From Pneumocystis sp. 'macacae' (lineage: Eukaryota; Ascomycota; Pneumocystomycetes; Pneumocystales; Pneumocystaceae), in contig CM030733.1 of assembly GCA_018127085.1 (NCBI GenBank), forward strand, positions 310,001 through 374,000: a DNA stretch of 64,000 bases, read 5' to 3'. The translations under genes and the position numbers were made by a program. This document shows, piece after piece, positions 1 to 14,732 of the stretch (position 1 is the stretch's first letter; the number at the start of each line of letters is the position of its first letter). The notes under the pieces were generated by a model that made no database searches, was not told where the DNA came from, and saw only the letters and a list, made by a program, of their open reading frames with translations.

Positions 1-143
1 TAATTTTCAAAAAGTATACGGCTATATTATTTTTACAGTATTTCATCCTTTTTTAAGACTAAAAATGCATATCTTATCCACTACAATATTATTATTTAAC
101 GACAATAAAACATATCATTAATTATCTGCCATCTCATTTAAAA

Positions 144-742
<599 letters not shown>

Positions 743-908
743 TTTTAAAGTTAAATATAACCTATAATATTCAATTTCGACTGATAAGAAAAATATTGAA
801 AATGATTAGGAAATTATAATAAAAAAACTACAATTAAATAGTTATATATTCTTATATTGAAACCTATATAAAAATCAGTATTTTAATAATTATCTATTGA
901 AAGTAAAA

Positions 909-3900
909 TGGGAGTAATAAATAGTCCTACTTTTGATAAACAAATGTCTATAAAGGTGGACGAAACAGTGAGTGCGATGTAAGTAAAATCATGAATTTTC
1001 TATGTTAATATATAAAAGGTCTATTTCTGCATGTGGTAGAGATGTAATACTGGCATCGTTAGTTTGAAATGCATTTTTTAAAGGAAGCTAACAAAGTTTA
1101 GAAGAAAAGGAATTCTTGTTGTTGATATAGACAACCCATATGATCCTCCTCGATTTCTTCCTCATTTTACTACATGGGAAGTAGCAGATGTCCAATCATC
1201 CCCTCGTACTAATTTCAGTTGGTTTATAAATTATGATTAACGTTTTTAGATTCATGTCGCGCGTATTGGATTGCTTCTACTGTATTTAGACCTTTAGTTT
1301 AAATTTATTTTTTAATCAAAGACAAGTCAAATCAAAAAACCATTGTATGGAATCTTTCATTACCATCACGAAATGCAATAGAATTTGTTCTTCATAGTCA
1401 TTCTCGTGCAATTACAGATATCAATTGGAGTGTACACCATCCAGATATATTAGCCACTTGCGCCATAGATTCATACATTTATTGTTGGGATCTTCGAGAT
1501 ACAAAAAAACCAATCAATAGTTATTGTGATTGGACAGCTGGATCAACACAAGTCAAATGGAATCACCAAAACGAACATGTTTTAGCATCAAGTCACGGGC
1601 GGTTTTTAAGAATATGGGATGACAGAGTATATAGTAATTTATATATTTTAAATTTTATTGATGGTTTAAAGTATGGAATACGCCCATTTAAATCGATTTG
1701 TGTTTGTGAATATTTAACAAAAATATATGGAATAGATTTTAACAGGACAAAAGAAACAAGGATAATTACATGTTCTTTGGACAAATCTGTCTGTTTTTGG
1801 GATTATGAAAAAAATGAAAATATACCAGAAAAAATAATACGAACAAACACCCCTGTTTGGAGAGCTCGTCATACACCGTTTGGTTGGGGTATTATTACAT
1901 TACCTCAACGTGATGATAATTCATTATACTTATGGGATGTACAAGATGAAAAAAGTTCACCAGTAGAACCATTAATTAAATTTGAAGGGCATACGGATGT
2001 TATTAAAGAATTTGTTTGGAGACATAGTGAGCCTGAAAATATATATAGAGGTTAACAATATTTGTTTTTTTTTGATTCATTTTACATTAAAACATAGATA
2101 CTAGGCAATTTCAGCTTATAACCTTATCTAAAGATCATCATTTACGATTATGGCCAATGTCTAATGAAATACTAGAAGTAAGTTTTCTTTTTTACTATTT
2201 TATTTAAAAATATAGTCTATTGGACATGATCCGAAACAACCAATAAGATTTAGAATAACATGTTCGGGTGCAGAATATAAAACTTATCGTTACGAACCTT
2301 TTGTAAATCAAAAAGATTCTTCATTAATTTATTCTCAAATACCTCAAACAACATCTATTTTAAGGAGTTCAGGAAATAACAAAGTAAATTCTGTATTTAA
2401 TAGATATAAAGTAATTACAGAAAATCATATGCACGGAATATATATGACAAAAGCTACAAAATCATTCAGAGTTCAACCTTTAGCATGGATGAGAGGTGTA
2501 CATATAGAGCGATCTATAAACAACAACTCATCTATTACTTGGAATATTCCTGAAAATTTAGGTGAAGAGCTTTCATGGATAGGTCAAAAATTCTCAAAAG
2601 TTAATTTTGAAAAAGTAATAAATAATATAATAAATCATATAATAAAGAATATAATTAAATATATAGATAAATGTAACTGAACGTAATTGCACATTAACAC
2701 TTAATGGTCCTTGGGGTACTGATAATGTTATGATATTTATTAGGCTTCTTATTAGATTTCCGTATAATTATCCTGAAAACGCTACTCCAGAATTTGAACT
2801 TGAAAAAACTTCATCTTTATCCGAAGAAAATTATACAGAAATTAGACATTCTTTAATTAAAATTTCAGAAAGTTATCTTAAAAAAAAAGCACCATGCTTA
2901 GAAATTTGTATTCGTTATCTTTTAGGAGAAAGCGTACTAAGTGGAAAATGGATATCAGATAGCGAAGGTGATTTTTCAAGTGATGATGATCAGACTTTAT
3001 CGAATTCTACTTCAGAAAAAAACATAAATAACATTATTGTTCCTATTCCTCGAAAGTGTGCTGCTGCTTTTTTTTCTTACGGTAATTATAATGTAATGTA
3101 TTTAATTTTCCTAACATAATAATAAGGAAAACTTGTTTGTTTTTTTCCAAAAAAAAGTGAAACAGTCAATAAAAGAGTAATTTCAATTCTTTCTGAAAAA
3201 AAAAATAAAGAATTCGAATCACATCACCATTATTTATTTGAATCTTTTGGTAATATTGAGAGTTTTGTTAATAATAAAATTGGAATAAATTCTGAAGATT
3301 TGTCTTTAATATACAATTCTTTGAATTCTGATGACGATATACAAATAGGATCATATTTTCTAAGAACAAAGGTAATTGTTTCCTCTTTTTATGTATAGCA
3401 TATCAATATGTTATAGTCTTTTAAACGAAAAAATTCAAAAATTTATTCATATAATCAAAATGAACGTTATTTTAATCGTCGGATGTTGAATTCACGTTCT
3501 GAAAATTATTATGGAAATATCATTATTATTCAAAATATTAGTCATCTTGAACCTATTAAAGAAAATTTAGCAAAAGAATATAAAATTCATGGATCTGGTC
3601 CCGAAATATGTGAACATAATGCTAAAATCGCATCAAAATATGGCTTTTCAGAGCTTTGTAAAGTTTGGACACTTGTAAAAATGTTGATATCTAGAATTGA
3701 ATCAGAAAAAATTATAAATTTTTTATCCACCAATAAAAATGATATAAACACTAATCTTAACTTATTAATTCATGAATCTTTAGCTACTTCTAGTTTAGAA
3801 AAAATAATAAAACCTCCACTATCTACTAAAATTCACTGGGGTTATCATCCTTTCGGACAATGGCTAATTAATCAAATGTAAGTATTATTCATAAATATAA

Positions 3901-5207
3901 TGATATTAGTAATAATTAGTTTTTCATATTATGAACATTTAAGAGATATTCAGACTTTAGCAATGTTATCATGTGTACTTGATGGTTCAACTAAATTAAG
4001 CATTTTTCAAGATTCTGTTGTAAGTTATATTGTTTTTATGAAAATACTAACTTATTCAAGAATCAAAATGATACTTTTTTAAAAAAAAATTCGAATGATT
4101 ATTTTTTACAAGATCAATCAGAGTTGTCTAAATATCTTGAAACTTCTACTAATTTCTTAAAAGAACCATGTAAAATAAATAGCATCATGAAATCGAAGTT
4201 AAATGAAGAGATATCAATATCTTCAATTTCACAAAATTCAAATAAATTCTTCCAAGGTAATAATGCATTTTTATATAATAATAACACGTCTTTCCATGAA
4301 AAATACTATACTCATTATTCAGAATCAGAAAATATACATATTTCTCCAAAACCCTTTTTTAATCCTTATTCGACAAGTGTAAAATATGATAGTTCTAATA
4401 AACATAAAACTAATCCTTTTGAGGCAACATTGTCTGTTTCTATAGAAGATCACAAAAACAAGTATTCTCAATTATATACTAATTTAAATAATTCTGTATC
4501 TATAAGAATATTAAATCATCAACTTAATGATGAATTAGCACTATCTTCATATTCCTTTTTTAACGAAAAAAGGAAGCAATTAAATAAATTCTATAGGGAA
4601 AGTTATGCAGAATTTCTTTTTAGATGGAAATTATATAAAAAACGTGTTGAAATTTTAAAATTTAATTCAGAATTCGAAAGTAATCAAATATGTTCTACTA
4701 ACGGAACTTATATTACATCCAATTCAAACAATAAATCAGGTATATATTTTTTTTAAAAAAACATTTAAAGACTTTATAGCAGATTGTACTAAATGTTCTA
4801 CAAATCAATCTTCATTAAACAAAAACTATATTTTATGTAAACTAGCCAAATATTTTTCTAATTGTACATTTTGTGAAGTACCTGTAAAGGGTATATATAA
4901 TATTATTAAAAAGTTTTATTAATTTATTTAAGGATTAGCATCCGGTTGTATAATTTGTTCTCATGGAGGACATGCAAAATGTATGGAAAGCTGGTTTATA
5001 CAAACCAAAGAATGCCCTACAGGTTGTGGATGCGAATGCCTTTCATTTACTATTTCAAAAGAAAAGAATCTTAATTTAAATATTAACAATTTTCAATCAA
5101 CAATGCATTTTTCAATAAAAGAAAATGATATGAAAGAAGTCTGGTGTAAACCGCATAATATTACTATTTTTAAAAGTAAAAAATTTCAAAGTGGACATAT
5201 TGATTAA
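909..5207 (+). CDS. WDR59/Sea3/Mtc5-type subunit of the SEACAT (GATOR2) complex
   Basis: A large multi-exon gene for a vacuole or lysosome-associated regulator of TORC1 signalling. The N-terminal part (909 to about 2200) is a WD40 propeller: VVDIDNPYDPPRFLPHFTTW, WEVADVQSSP, then repeats with RAITDINWSVHHPDILATCA and IYCWDLRDTKKP. An RWD domain follows at about 2690-2940, with the typical RFPYNYPENATPEFELE. A low-complexity middle leads to a C-terminal RING-like zinc module at about 4850-5050: CTFCEVPVKG, then CIICSHGGHAKCMESWF and CPTGCGCEC. WD40-RWD-RING order and the CGHGGH-like motif are diagnostic of WDR59 rather than WDR24 or Mio. Start chosen at the first ATG of the exon MGVINSPTFDKQMSIKVDET, which is followed by a GTAAGT donor. 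At least eight introns. Family assignment is confident; some internal exon edges are not resolved. Confidence 0.85.
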
Positions 5208-5705
5208 TTATAAAAATAATTATAAAAAAATATTTAAAAGCAAATTCATGAATATATACAGATTTACTAATATATATAGTCTCAGTTCTATTTTTTAAAT
5301 TTCAAATAATTTAAAATGTTTAATTTTTATTATAAAAAGTAACTTCTGAATTTTAATGTGAGTATAAATAAAAATATTTGATTTTTGATTTTTATATTTA
5401 AAAAATTCCTATAATAAAAAATATAAATATATAAATCGAAATATATAAATCGAAATATATAAATCTATAATTTCATAAAAGAAAAACGAATATAAACATG
5501 TGTATTAATTAAATACTAAACTTAATATTATCTCTAAATATTTAATTAAAACCATGATATAAACCAATTCATAAAATCATAAAATAAATATTCATATAAA
5601 CATCAAATTTTCATATACTAATAATCTAATATCATATAATATTTTAAAAAATCACTAATAAAGGGTATAATGATAATATAATTCTAATTAACTATTAAAT
5701 AGTTT
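5208..5705. other. AT-rich gap between convergent 3' ends
   Basis: Separates the stop of the WDR59-type gene from the stop of SEN1. It is almost pure A/T with no coding signal on either strand. It probably holds both 3' UTRs and polyadenylation signals. The only visible structure is a short tandem repeat, listed separately. Confidence 0.7.
5427..5466. repeat. Short tandem repeat, unit about 14 bases, nearly three copies
   Basis: The unit ATATATAAATCGAA is repeated head to tail with the last copy truncated. It is a simple AT-rich microsatellite in the space between two convergent genes. No function is suggested. Confidence 0.8.
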
Positions 5706-8700
5706 TTACTTTTTTTTAATTTTAGGCCTATGTATAAAAATATCAGGAGCTACACGTTTTTTATGAATTATAAAAGAAACTTGAGATGGCGTTTCCGTCG
5801 AAACCTAACATCAATAATTAATAATAAGTTCAAACCCAAATATTGTTTTTACTATACAATTAGAATCAGCTCTATTTTTTTCATATATATCTGAATTTTG
5901 AAACAAAACATCTTTTCCTAAATACGAGCTTTTGATTGTTTCTGTTTGAACATTTTCAACAAAATCTTCATTAATGTCATTTTTTTGAACTGAATCAATT
6001 TTATTAGATATTTTTTCTTTATTATGTATTATATTATAATTGCAAAAATGAACATCTTTAACATTCTTTTCTAGAACTTCGAATAAAATATCATCAAACT
6101 AAAACAAATTAAAAACGAAACAAATAAATATTGAATTTACTTTTGTAAGTAAACCTCGTTGTCCAGCATCCTCGATAAGAGAACGCCAGTAAAAATGACC
6201 AGAAAGGGTTTTAGCATTACCCAATATTATCATAGAAGATCTAGCTCTAGTTAAGCTTACATTCATTCGTCTGATATCAGAAAGAAATCCAATCCCCTTT
6301 ACTATTAAAAAATTTAAATACCTTAAAAACAACGTTTTTAATATTACCAGAACTCCTAACACATGACAGAATAATGATATCCTTTTCTTGGCCCTGAAAC
6401 CCATCCTAAAAATTTTAATATAATTCTTTAATTCATATAACTTATACAATAGTGTTAAAATCTATATTTCCCAAAATAAAATCCCCATATTTTTCTATAA
6501 ACAATTCTTTAATTTTACTAAGCTGTTGTTTATAAGGAGTGATGATTCCAAAATAACCACAAAACTAAAACATAAGTATAATGTATTTTGAAATTAGAAC
6601 TAACATTTATAGAAGGAAAACTTTGTATAATAACATCATAAATCAATAATGCAGCCCGTGCCTCCATAAGATTAAAAGGGGAACATGAAGTTTCATCTTC
6701 ATAACCATGAATATCAAAAAAACGATAAGGACCAAATAAATCGATTTGATGCCAAGGTCTCTTGGTCTTTTCTTCCATATTTTCATCTAATTTAATTGAA
6801 TCAACATCAATAAAGTAGACAAAAATTACCATTAATTAATTTATTTGAATAAAAAAATTTACTTGGAAACTGACTAATATGTGGATGCATACGATATTGT
6901 ATACTATAAGAATTACAAAAAATCCATAAGTTACTAAAAATTAAACCTTAACATATGAATTGAAGAAGGACAGTTTTTTTGCATTCTAACAAAAAGACTT
7001 TGTTCATATGAGTAGTTTGTAGCCAATTGAGAAAATACAGTAGGCGGTAATTGATTAGGATCTAAATATTATTTTAAAAAAAAACAATTAAAAAAGAAAT
7101 ACCTAACCTCCTACAAGGATACATAGTTTACATCCATATCTCAGTGGTATTATTGTACTAAGCTCTATACACTGTGCAGCCTCATCAATAATAACAGTAG
7201 AAAAATCAAAAGACAAATTTCCAAAAAACTCATAACCACTTGCACTAAGCGTAGTACAAATCACATCTGACTTGGTAAGAATATCAACTTGTATTTTATG
7301 TCGTGAAATATCTAAGGATCTACTAGTATTGTTTTGCTGATCTCTTAATTCATCAAGTTGCTGACCCAGGTTATTTTTTTGTAAATTCAATGACTTTAAT
7401 TCAACTTCTATACTTCCCCTCTCTTGCTCAGATGATTGATTTTCTAATTGTTTGCGTAAAATATCACGCTGTTTCAAAATTTCATTTAATTGCTCTCTTA
7501 AAACTATTTGATTTGTACTCTGATGATCATATTCAATTTTTACATTGGATTTTACAAGCTCTGTCTCTACAAGACTGTCTAAACTCACATCTTTAACATT
7601 AATTGCTACATTTGATCCAACACGAACAACTTTTGGATAATATATAACACCTTCTGGATTTCGAAAGCCTTGTTTAAGACGCAAAACAATCTGATCAATA
7701 GCTGCATTACTAGGTGCACAAACGAGTATTTTCGAAGATATAGAATTATCTTTCTCATCCCCTCCAAAACAAGTTGATTTATTTTTTGATTTAGAGAGAA
7801 ATGCATTAATCATACCTAAAATCGTTTTCGTTTTTCCTAAGATTATTAAATATTAAATCAATTAATTTATAGAATTTGCCTGTTCCTGGCGGTCTTAAAT
7901 AACTTAGCTACATAATAAACATATATAATAAAAAACCTACCCTTGTATAAGATGAAAGCCAGTTGACTTTGTTACGCCAACAATGGCTTCTGCTTGAGGC
8001 TTATTTACATTATATATAACCATCGCACGTTGAATTTCATCGGAAGAAGACAAAGGAAGTGGTTGAGCTTTAGCACTAATAATATCATCACATAATTCCA
8101 AATATTCTATAAATATTAACAAGTTTTGTATATTTAAATATATACCTAAACTTTTTAAAGCAGAATATTCTCTCTGAATCGTAACTAGACTAAATAACAT
8201 TGTGAATAACAATATATAATTTAAAGCAAAGTACCTAAACAATTTAAGTCCATAAAGTTCATTATTCGGTCGAAGAAGCATGTTCATTTTATTTGATGGA
8301 TATGTCCTTAAAGTAAGTTCAACAGAATCTTTTTTTGAAATCGCTTGAACTTTTGCTAAACATGAAATAGAATTAACTTCCTCCAATGGTTTTAATGCAT
8401 CTGAAATTACCAAAATATCAGAGTCAGAAATAATAACAGAATAAAATATTTCATAAGAAACAAAAACATAGAGATCTATAAATTCATCAACAGAAGCTCT
8501 ATTTATTATTTTTATTTTAAATGATTGATTTATATTTTCTTCTTTAGCCTTAATGATTTGTTGCCAGCATTCCAACAATAACAAGGGTTCAAATGTATTC
8601 ATATAAGCTCCTGGTGTTTGAAATTTATATTTAACTTCTAAATACATTTGTTTGTTAGCATTAGGGGGAATTTCTTCATTATAATTTATATCCCACTGTA

Positions 8701-11700
8701 AAATTTGTTTATGCAATGGAGATAATGAGGGAAATAATCTCATTTTTAATAGATCGACCTTTTGTTTCAGTAATTTTTGTCTAAAAAGCGGATTTTTATC
8801 CGTAACATCTATACAATCTAATCTTTGAACAGATTTACGTTCTACTTGACGAATTTTAGGATAGATCTTATCATCTTTTGATAAAAAAGTACTTTCAGTA
8901 TTGTTATCTTCACATTCTGAATCCGAAAAAAGCGAACGTTCTAAATCTTCATTTTTAACAGAATTGTCTAACTCCAATATTTCAGGTCCAAAAAGTCTTG
9001 AATTTGTAAAATCCGTCCCGATTCTGGACACTCTTTTTAAAACCTTATTCATTTTCTTTTTATCTTTTAACAATTCTAAACGAAATTGCTTTATTGAACT
9101 AAACTTTAAATTTGATCCATGATAATTTGTAGATCTATTTTTTAAATAATTTAAACCCTTAAAATTATATCTATTTATGTTATTTTTCGATTCAATTAAA
9201 GAAGACATTGCTTTAGAATTAAGTAATTCTATAGTCATTTTAGGTTGCACCTTTAATTTTGCTTCTGAAATAGACTCTGGAAAAGTTTTCTTTAATTTAA
9301 AAAATTCAGAATCACTTTTAGATTTCTCATTAGCATTATTAATAACAGTTTCTGCATCTTTGCAAGATTGACGTTTTACCGTACTTAAACTATCAACATT
9401 TATTTCATTAGATTTATTCAATATAAAATCAAATTCCTGAAATATAGAATATAACTTTACTTTCTGTTCATTAGTAAGATTGGTTTTATGACTTTTTTTT
9501 CTAAGGAAATTCTCAAGATTAGTTAAAATGTTTCTTTCTACAATTATATTAGCAACTTTTAGGCGAAAAAACAAGAGACAAATAAAATCAACAGTAGAAA
9601 CTAAAAGTGCTTCATCATTTAAACGAAGCCATGAAAATGAATATTTAAGACAATCCTGTATTTGAAAAGATAATATATGAGATCCATAAAGGATTTCTTT
9701 TGAATCACTCACTCTATTTAATAAAATAATTGAATCATATATTTTAGAATAGTTCACCATATTATTAGCCATTTCCAATACATTTCTTAAAAAAGCAATC
9801 ATAGAAACTTTTGGAAAATCATTAGCCCATAATAAAGAGAATGAAAATAACATATTTAAGAATATCCAAAACTGACTCCATAATATTATTAAAATTGATT
9901 GATTTTCTTTTGAGTTATATTCATCTAGCAATAAAAGACCATTTTCAGAGGAACATAGTATATCAAGAATAGTAATAGATGTTTTTACTAATTGAGACGC
10001 AACAAGAAATGATTGTACATCCATAAAACTGTCAATCACATTTATTAACCCCATTAATGTAGAAACAAAGTTATATGACAAATTAAATCGAAAAGCTTGA
10101 TAGCGATCTACGCAATCATATGCCTGTTTAATTATATTAAGTGATAATTGACTAATTTCCAGAATTGGAGAAAACGACAATGATATAACAGAATAATTAA
10201 TTTCAGGAACCTCTAACATTGCTTTGAATATATTAGAATCTATTTCATCGAATCTAGCTAACAGTTGACTCATTTTTAGAATTATGTCCATAAACATTTT
10301 ATTAAAATATGCAGACCTCTCAGATTCCGTATCTATTATTTCAATATAAGACAATAAAGAAAAAGATTGAAATATTTGAGATATAATATCAAGATCATGA
10401 CTTTGAATATTTTGAATTAAAATGTCCCATATTCTTCCATAACTATAATTCATAATAGTTACAATTGTACTAACAGAACTTTCAACCTTTTTTGTTATAT
10501 TATAAAATTCTTGCTGCAAAATCTTACAATCCACACTTAAAACAAGTCCTACAAGTTGACATGCTTTAGCTTTTACACAACTATTTACCTTATTAGAAAA
10601 CAATAACTCCTCAACAATAATTTTTAAATAGTTTTCAAAAACTTTTCTATTTTCTTCAACTAGTATCAAATATGTATCAAAATCTAAAGATTCACTTTTC
10701 AATAAAATCTCAAATGTTAAACTTAAAACCTGGCAAGCCAAGATTTTATAATTATCTCTATTTTCTTTTGGATATTCATTATGCTGGAAATATTCAAGAA
10801 AATAAAACAAAAATTTTGAACATGAATGATGTCTATTTGAGTTTTGAAGACTATTAATAAATGATTTTATCCATATAAAAGGCGTGACAAAAACTTTAGA
10901 AAAATCTCCACTCATCTTATTGTCTTTATTGATACTTTTAATCATATTATGTATATAATCATTTCGAAATATAACATCAATAACACTAAGAGGATTACAA
11001 TACATTGCTTGTTCCCAAAATGTCGAGCCAAGGACATTTAAAAGTTCAGAAAATACGTCTAAAATATCCAGAATTACAGACGTATTTTCAGATAATCGTG
11101 AACAAGTAAGACCCACTATATCCCATCCTTGACTTGAAAGATCTGCAATAATAGAATTCTTTTCTGTATAATGAAATAAAACAGATGCACCTTTCCAAAA
11201 AATAGAAGCAGATCTATTAGACAATGCGTTATTTGTCTTTAAATAATTATCCATAGAAATTGTAAATGGAATTTTTGCAATTGATGCAAATTCAGATGAA
11301 TTTATTTTTCTAGAAAGTTTCTCTAATGATTTCTTTGCCCATAAACTAAAATCCTCAAATTTTTCATCAAATAGAAAATAAATCATTCCAGGAACCACCT
11401 CATCATAAATACGTAAAAATTTACCATTCTTTTGTATCCCAAGGAAAAGTGTTCTAAATTTATCTCTAAGTTCTTCTTTTTCAAGTAAATCAATACCCCA
11501 TAAACATTCATATAGTAAAACAAATATTTGGTGTGTCATATCAAAATTTTTATCTGTTTCAAACGAAACTTGCGCCAAAGTACTCGCTAATGACTCAAGT
11601 ACACGTTCATAGTCAAATTCATCCAAATTATTAATATATTCATGAACATTCGCATCTAAATACCTTTGATTTGTTAACATTCAAATACACAACATCACTT

Positions 11701-12035
11701 GCCTACTCTTCACGGTCCTCATACGATTTTTTAATATCCGCTTTAAAAACATGATAACATTTAATACATAAGTGGCATCTTCCAAGCTGTATCTTAATCT
11801 TCATTTTCAACCACGATAACGCATTACTTCCTAAAAATGCAAAAAGCTGTAATGATTCCTTAATAAGAGCAGTTAATTTTTCTGTGCAAAACCAATGTTC
11901 TTCATCCAAAAGGCTTCCAAGATACTTGAGTGACTCTTGAAACGCCCTTTGCTGAATACTTGCATCATCTAGATTTTTGTAACTTTCTTCAATAATCTTA
12001 TGAACCCTCTCTAATCCCACCTCATCTATAGGCAT
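5706..12035 (-). CDS. SEN1: SEN1-type superfamily 1 RNA/DNA helicase
   Basis: Sen1/senataxin unwinds RNA:DNA hybrids and ends noncoding Pol II transcription. Exon 1 (11707-12035) begins MPIDEVGLERVHKIIEES. A 43-base intron joins it to a very long exon of about 1,240 codons forming the helical N-terminal domain. The helicase core follows: Walker A from three exons (IQG, PPGTG, KTKTILGMINAF), then ILVCAPSNAAIDQIVLRL, a coiled-coil prong with many Q/E/L residues at 7330-7540, CTTLSASGYEFF and the DEAA box in VIIDEAAQCIELS. Nearer the stop come RMNVSLTRARSSMIILGNAK (motif VI) and a basic tail ending RPKIKKK, typical of fungal Sen1. Walker A is split by a 14-base microexon and a GC-AG intron. Stop TAA at 5706-5708. 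High confidence in family; most C-terminal exon edges are approximate. Confidence 0.9.
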
Positions 12036-13910
12036 GTTTATTTCCTATCAAAAATATACGAAACTTATAAAAATTGGTTCTGATATCTTGCTTTTTTATT
12101 ATTTTTTTATTATTTCATTGATTCCATACTGAATTATGTAATTAATATAGATTATTGACGTAAAAACCGGAAATTATTTAACCGGATAGTTCACGTAATT
12201 AACACGTCTAACGCGTTTTATTTGTTACAGAAATACATACATTTATATGTAGTTTCCCTTAAAAACATAGAAAATTGTCTATCTTTTCTGGAATTATGTG
12301 TAAATATAACCTATCTTTTCTGTATTTAACTTATTCTTCTCAGTAATTATATCAAAAAACATAGTACACCAATGGGACTACGAGCTATATTTCTAAGTCT
12401 ATCATTAATAATACAAACAGAAAAATCTGTCCAAATTTCTGGCAAAATGGCTATCTACCGTGAAGTAGGTCTTGCAATTATTGTTTGAAAAGAACTAAGC
12501 CATTATCTATCAAAACTTTCAATACTTGATTCGCTTGCAAGATATGCCATTGCAATTTTATAACAGCTCACAATTTTCAGAATAGGAATAAAAAAGATAA
12601 TTTTGTGGACAATCTCGGAAAGTTTTAATACTTCTGTAAATTAGGTTTGAATATACTTTGTTTTTGTAAGACCTAGGTTTTTTAGAATAGCAATTAGATT
12701 TTGGAAGAAATGCTTATTGATCTACGTAATTTCGAATTATATCTGAAGATTGGTAACGTTTTAAAGAGGCGTAATTCAATGGAACTTATGATTTGTCGTA
12801 TTTTAGAGCTTCTATCACATATTTTATCAATTATAATTCTCGAATCGAATAATATCGTTTTCATTGGTGCTCCAGAAGTGGTCCCTTTTGGACACAAAGA
12901 CATTATTCGTATAAGTATTATGTATAATACAAATTGAATTCAACAAAGCGTTACTAAAATGTGTACAGAACGCATGCACTATTCATATACATCTTCAGTG
13001 CAATGTAGATAACAATAGAGGAAAAATACGGAGGTATACTGCAAAAGACATTGTACTAGTTCTATCCTGTTAATGGAATATGTATGAAGTTAAAATTTCT
13101 TGCAGAAGGGATATTAAGACAATATCCAAAAAATATATTTAAAAAATGTATCTCAAAAAGGCGTCTAAAGCAGAAAGATAAACGCATATAAGATGTTCAG
13201 CATTGCATATTTTAGCATGCACACTTTAGTATAGGACATGTATTATGACGTATATATACACAATATATTCTGGAATAGTATTCTTAGGTTGAAAAAATAT
13301 AAATAGGGTCGGGATATATAGTATCATATATTTCATATTTTATTACTATTTTATCATATTGCTTTGTATTTATTACAGAATTGATGTATTGGTCGAATAC
13401 AGCAGTTCTAGCATAAAAATACAATTAGAGTTTTTGTATCTTCAGGCAATGAGTCCAAATTTTAAATATCAAAATGATTTCAAAGTACTACACAGATATA
13501 TTAAAACCAAATATATACAGGATTAGAGATATAAAGAATGTAAAATATATACTGGATATCATGTGTTTTACCAAGTTGTTCCTGCATATGTATACTGCAA
13601 TTATACAGTTTTGAATCCAGTTTTTGGTTTATTTGCAACTGCACTATGTAAGCAGTATCCAACTTGTAATATATAGTCAAAATAAAGAGATAATAATGAA
13701 TTATAGAATAAGTCAGGGCGGTAAACTGTCTGTAATATACTCCTTCTTCGGATGCATATTTATTATATCTACGCTATATGCACAAAATATGTACTTCACA
13801 TGCACCTTCTAATCGATTTTGACCGGTTTTCAATTTAGCTTTTTTCTTGTTTTTTTTTATTTTTCAAATTTTCATTTCAAAAAACATCGTACAGTAAACA
13901 TCTTATAATT
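12036..13910. other. Unassigned 1.9-kb region between SEN1 and an RRM gene
   Basis: Lies between the divergent starts of SEN1 and the RRM protein and is too long for a normal promoter in this contig. Base composition is more balanced than in the neighbouring AT-rich gaps. Open stretches exist on both strands at about 12370-12480 and 12690-12940. The plus-strand one holds NIVFIGAPEVVPFGHKD; the minus-strand one starts MSLCPKGTTSGAPMKTI. Neither matches a family I know or joins to neighbours by good splice sites, and the two overlap each other. It could be a decayed gene, a noncoding RNA locus or long 5' UTRs. No function can be given. Confidence 0.4.
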
Positions 13911-14486
13911 ATGCCACACGAACAGAACTATCAAACAACGGTGCATGTCTGTAAGTAGATAGAATATAAATATACAGCTGTTTTGAAAAAACCTAGCCGG
14001 ACTATCTGAGGAAGTAACACCAGAAACACTCTATTCTATGTTTATTCCTTTTGGCGAAATTGTCCGAGTAGAGCTCCCACGGGATGAAACTTTAGGTTGA
14101 GGATCAAAATACAGTGATGTCAACTAAGTCGTTGAAGATGAACCGCATCAGGGCTTTGGATATGTTGAATTCAAAGAAGAAGGAGATGCATGGGATGCAA
14201 TTGATAACATGGATCAGTCAGAAGCATTTGGGCGGATTCTACATGTAACACGCGCGCGTGCAGAAAAAGCGATATTAGAAGGTCTTGGGTCAAAGATTCC
14301 TGGTAGGGCACAATATTGACTGTAGACTGGAGTTGATTTGTTTTAGTTTGGGAACAGGAGGCATGGATTCAACGATATCAGGTTGATAAAGATGATTGGA
14401 AAGCAATTGAGCAGCAACAGACAACACAGAATGCCCGACAAGTAGAAAACACACAGCCAGCGCCCATTGCCCCCCACCCATTGTAA
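13911..14486 (+). CDS. RRM protein resembling the RNA-binding half of cyclophilin E (PPIE/Cyp33)
   Basis: A small RNA-binding protein of four exons. Exon 1 gives MPHEQNYQTTVHV. The following exons give LSEEVTPETLYSMFIPFGEI, then EPHQGFGYVEFKEEGDAWDA (RNP1-like GFGYVEF) and IDNMDQSEAFGRILHVTRA. The last exon gives VWEQEAWIQRYQVDKDDW and a Q/P-rich end. The AIDNMxxSExFGR block and the W-x-x-x-x-W tail match the RRM region of cyclophilin E, but no cyclophilin domain follows: the stop is at 14484-14486. Introns start GTAAGT, GTTGAG and GTAGGG and are 33-45 bases. Base composition is intermediate between AT-rich SEN1 and the GC island to the right. Family call is good; calling it an orthologue of PPIE would be too strong. 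Confidence 0.8.
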
Positions 14487-14732
14487 TATTGCATAGAAAA
14501 CTTGCAAAAGAGAAACAAAAGAATAGACATTTAAAAAACAAATGAGATGCCAGGGTCTTATATTTTGCATATACATAATCTCTACATAGCCGAGCGCTTA
14601 ATTTACGCAGCCTTGTTGGCTTTGGCAGCAAAGCATGTCTAAATTCTAAAAACAGTATTTCTATCTCAAGCAGATTTTTTGCTTGGGTATCGCCGAAGCT
14701 ATATATAAATCTTAATTTCTTGATAATAGTAT

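Noticed and set aside
7103..7813. The 7.1-7.8 kb reading as a separate helicase gene
   Set aside because: It joins in phase to the long upstream exon through the split Walker A and to later motifs, so it is part of SEN1.
14290..14631. Minus-strand gene MLPKPTRLRKLSARLC overlapping the RRM gene
   Set aside because: It overlaps a well-supported coding exon on the other strand and soon becomes hydrophobic noise. A short mitochondrial ribosomal protein was considered, but the match breaks off after the first residues.
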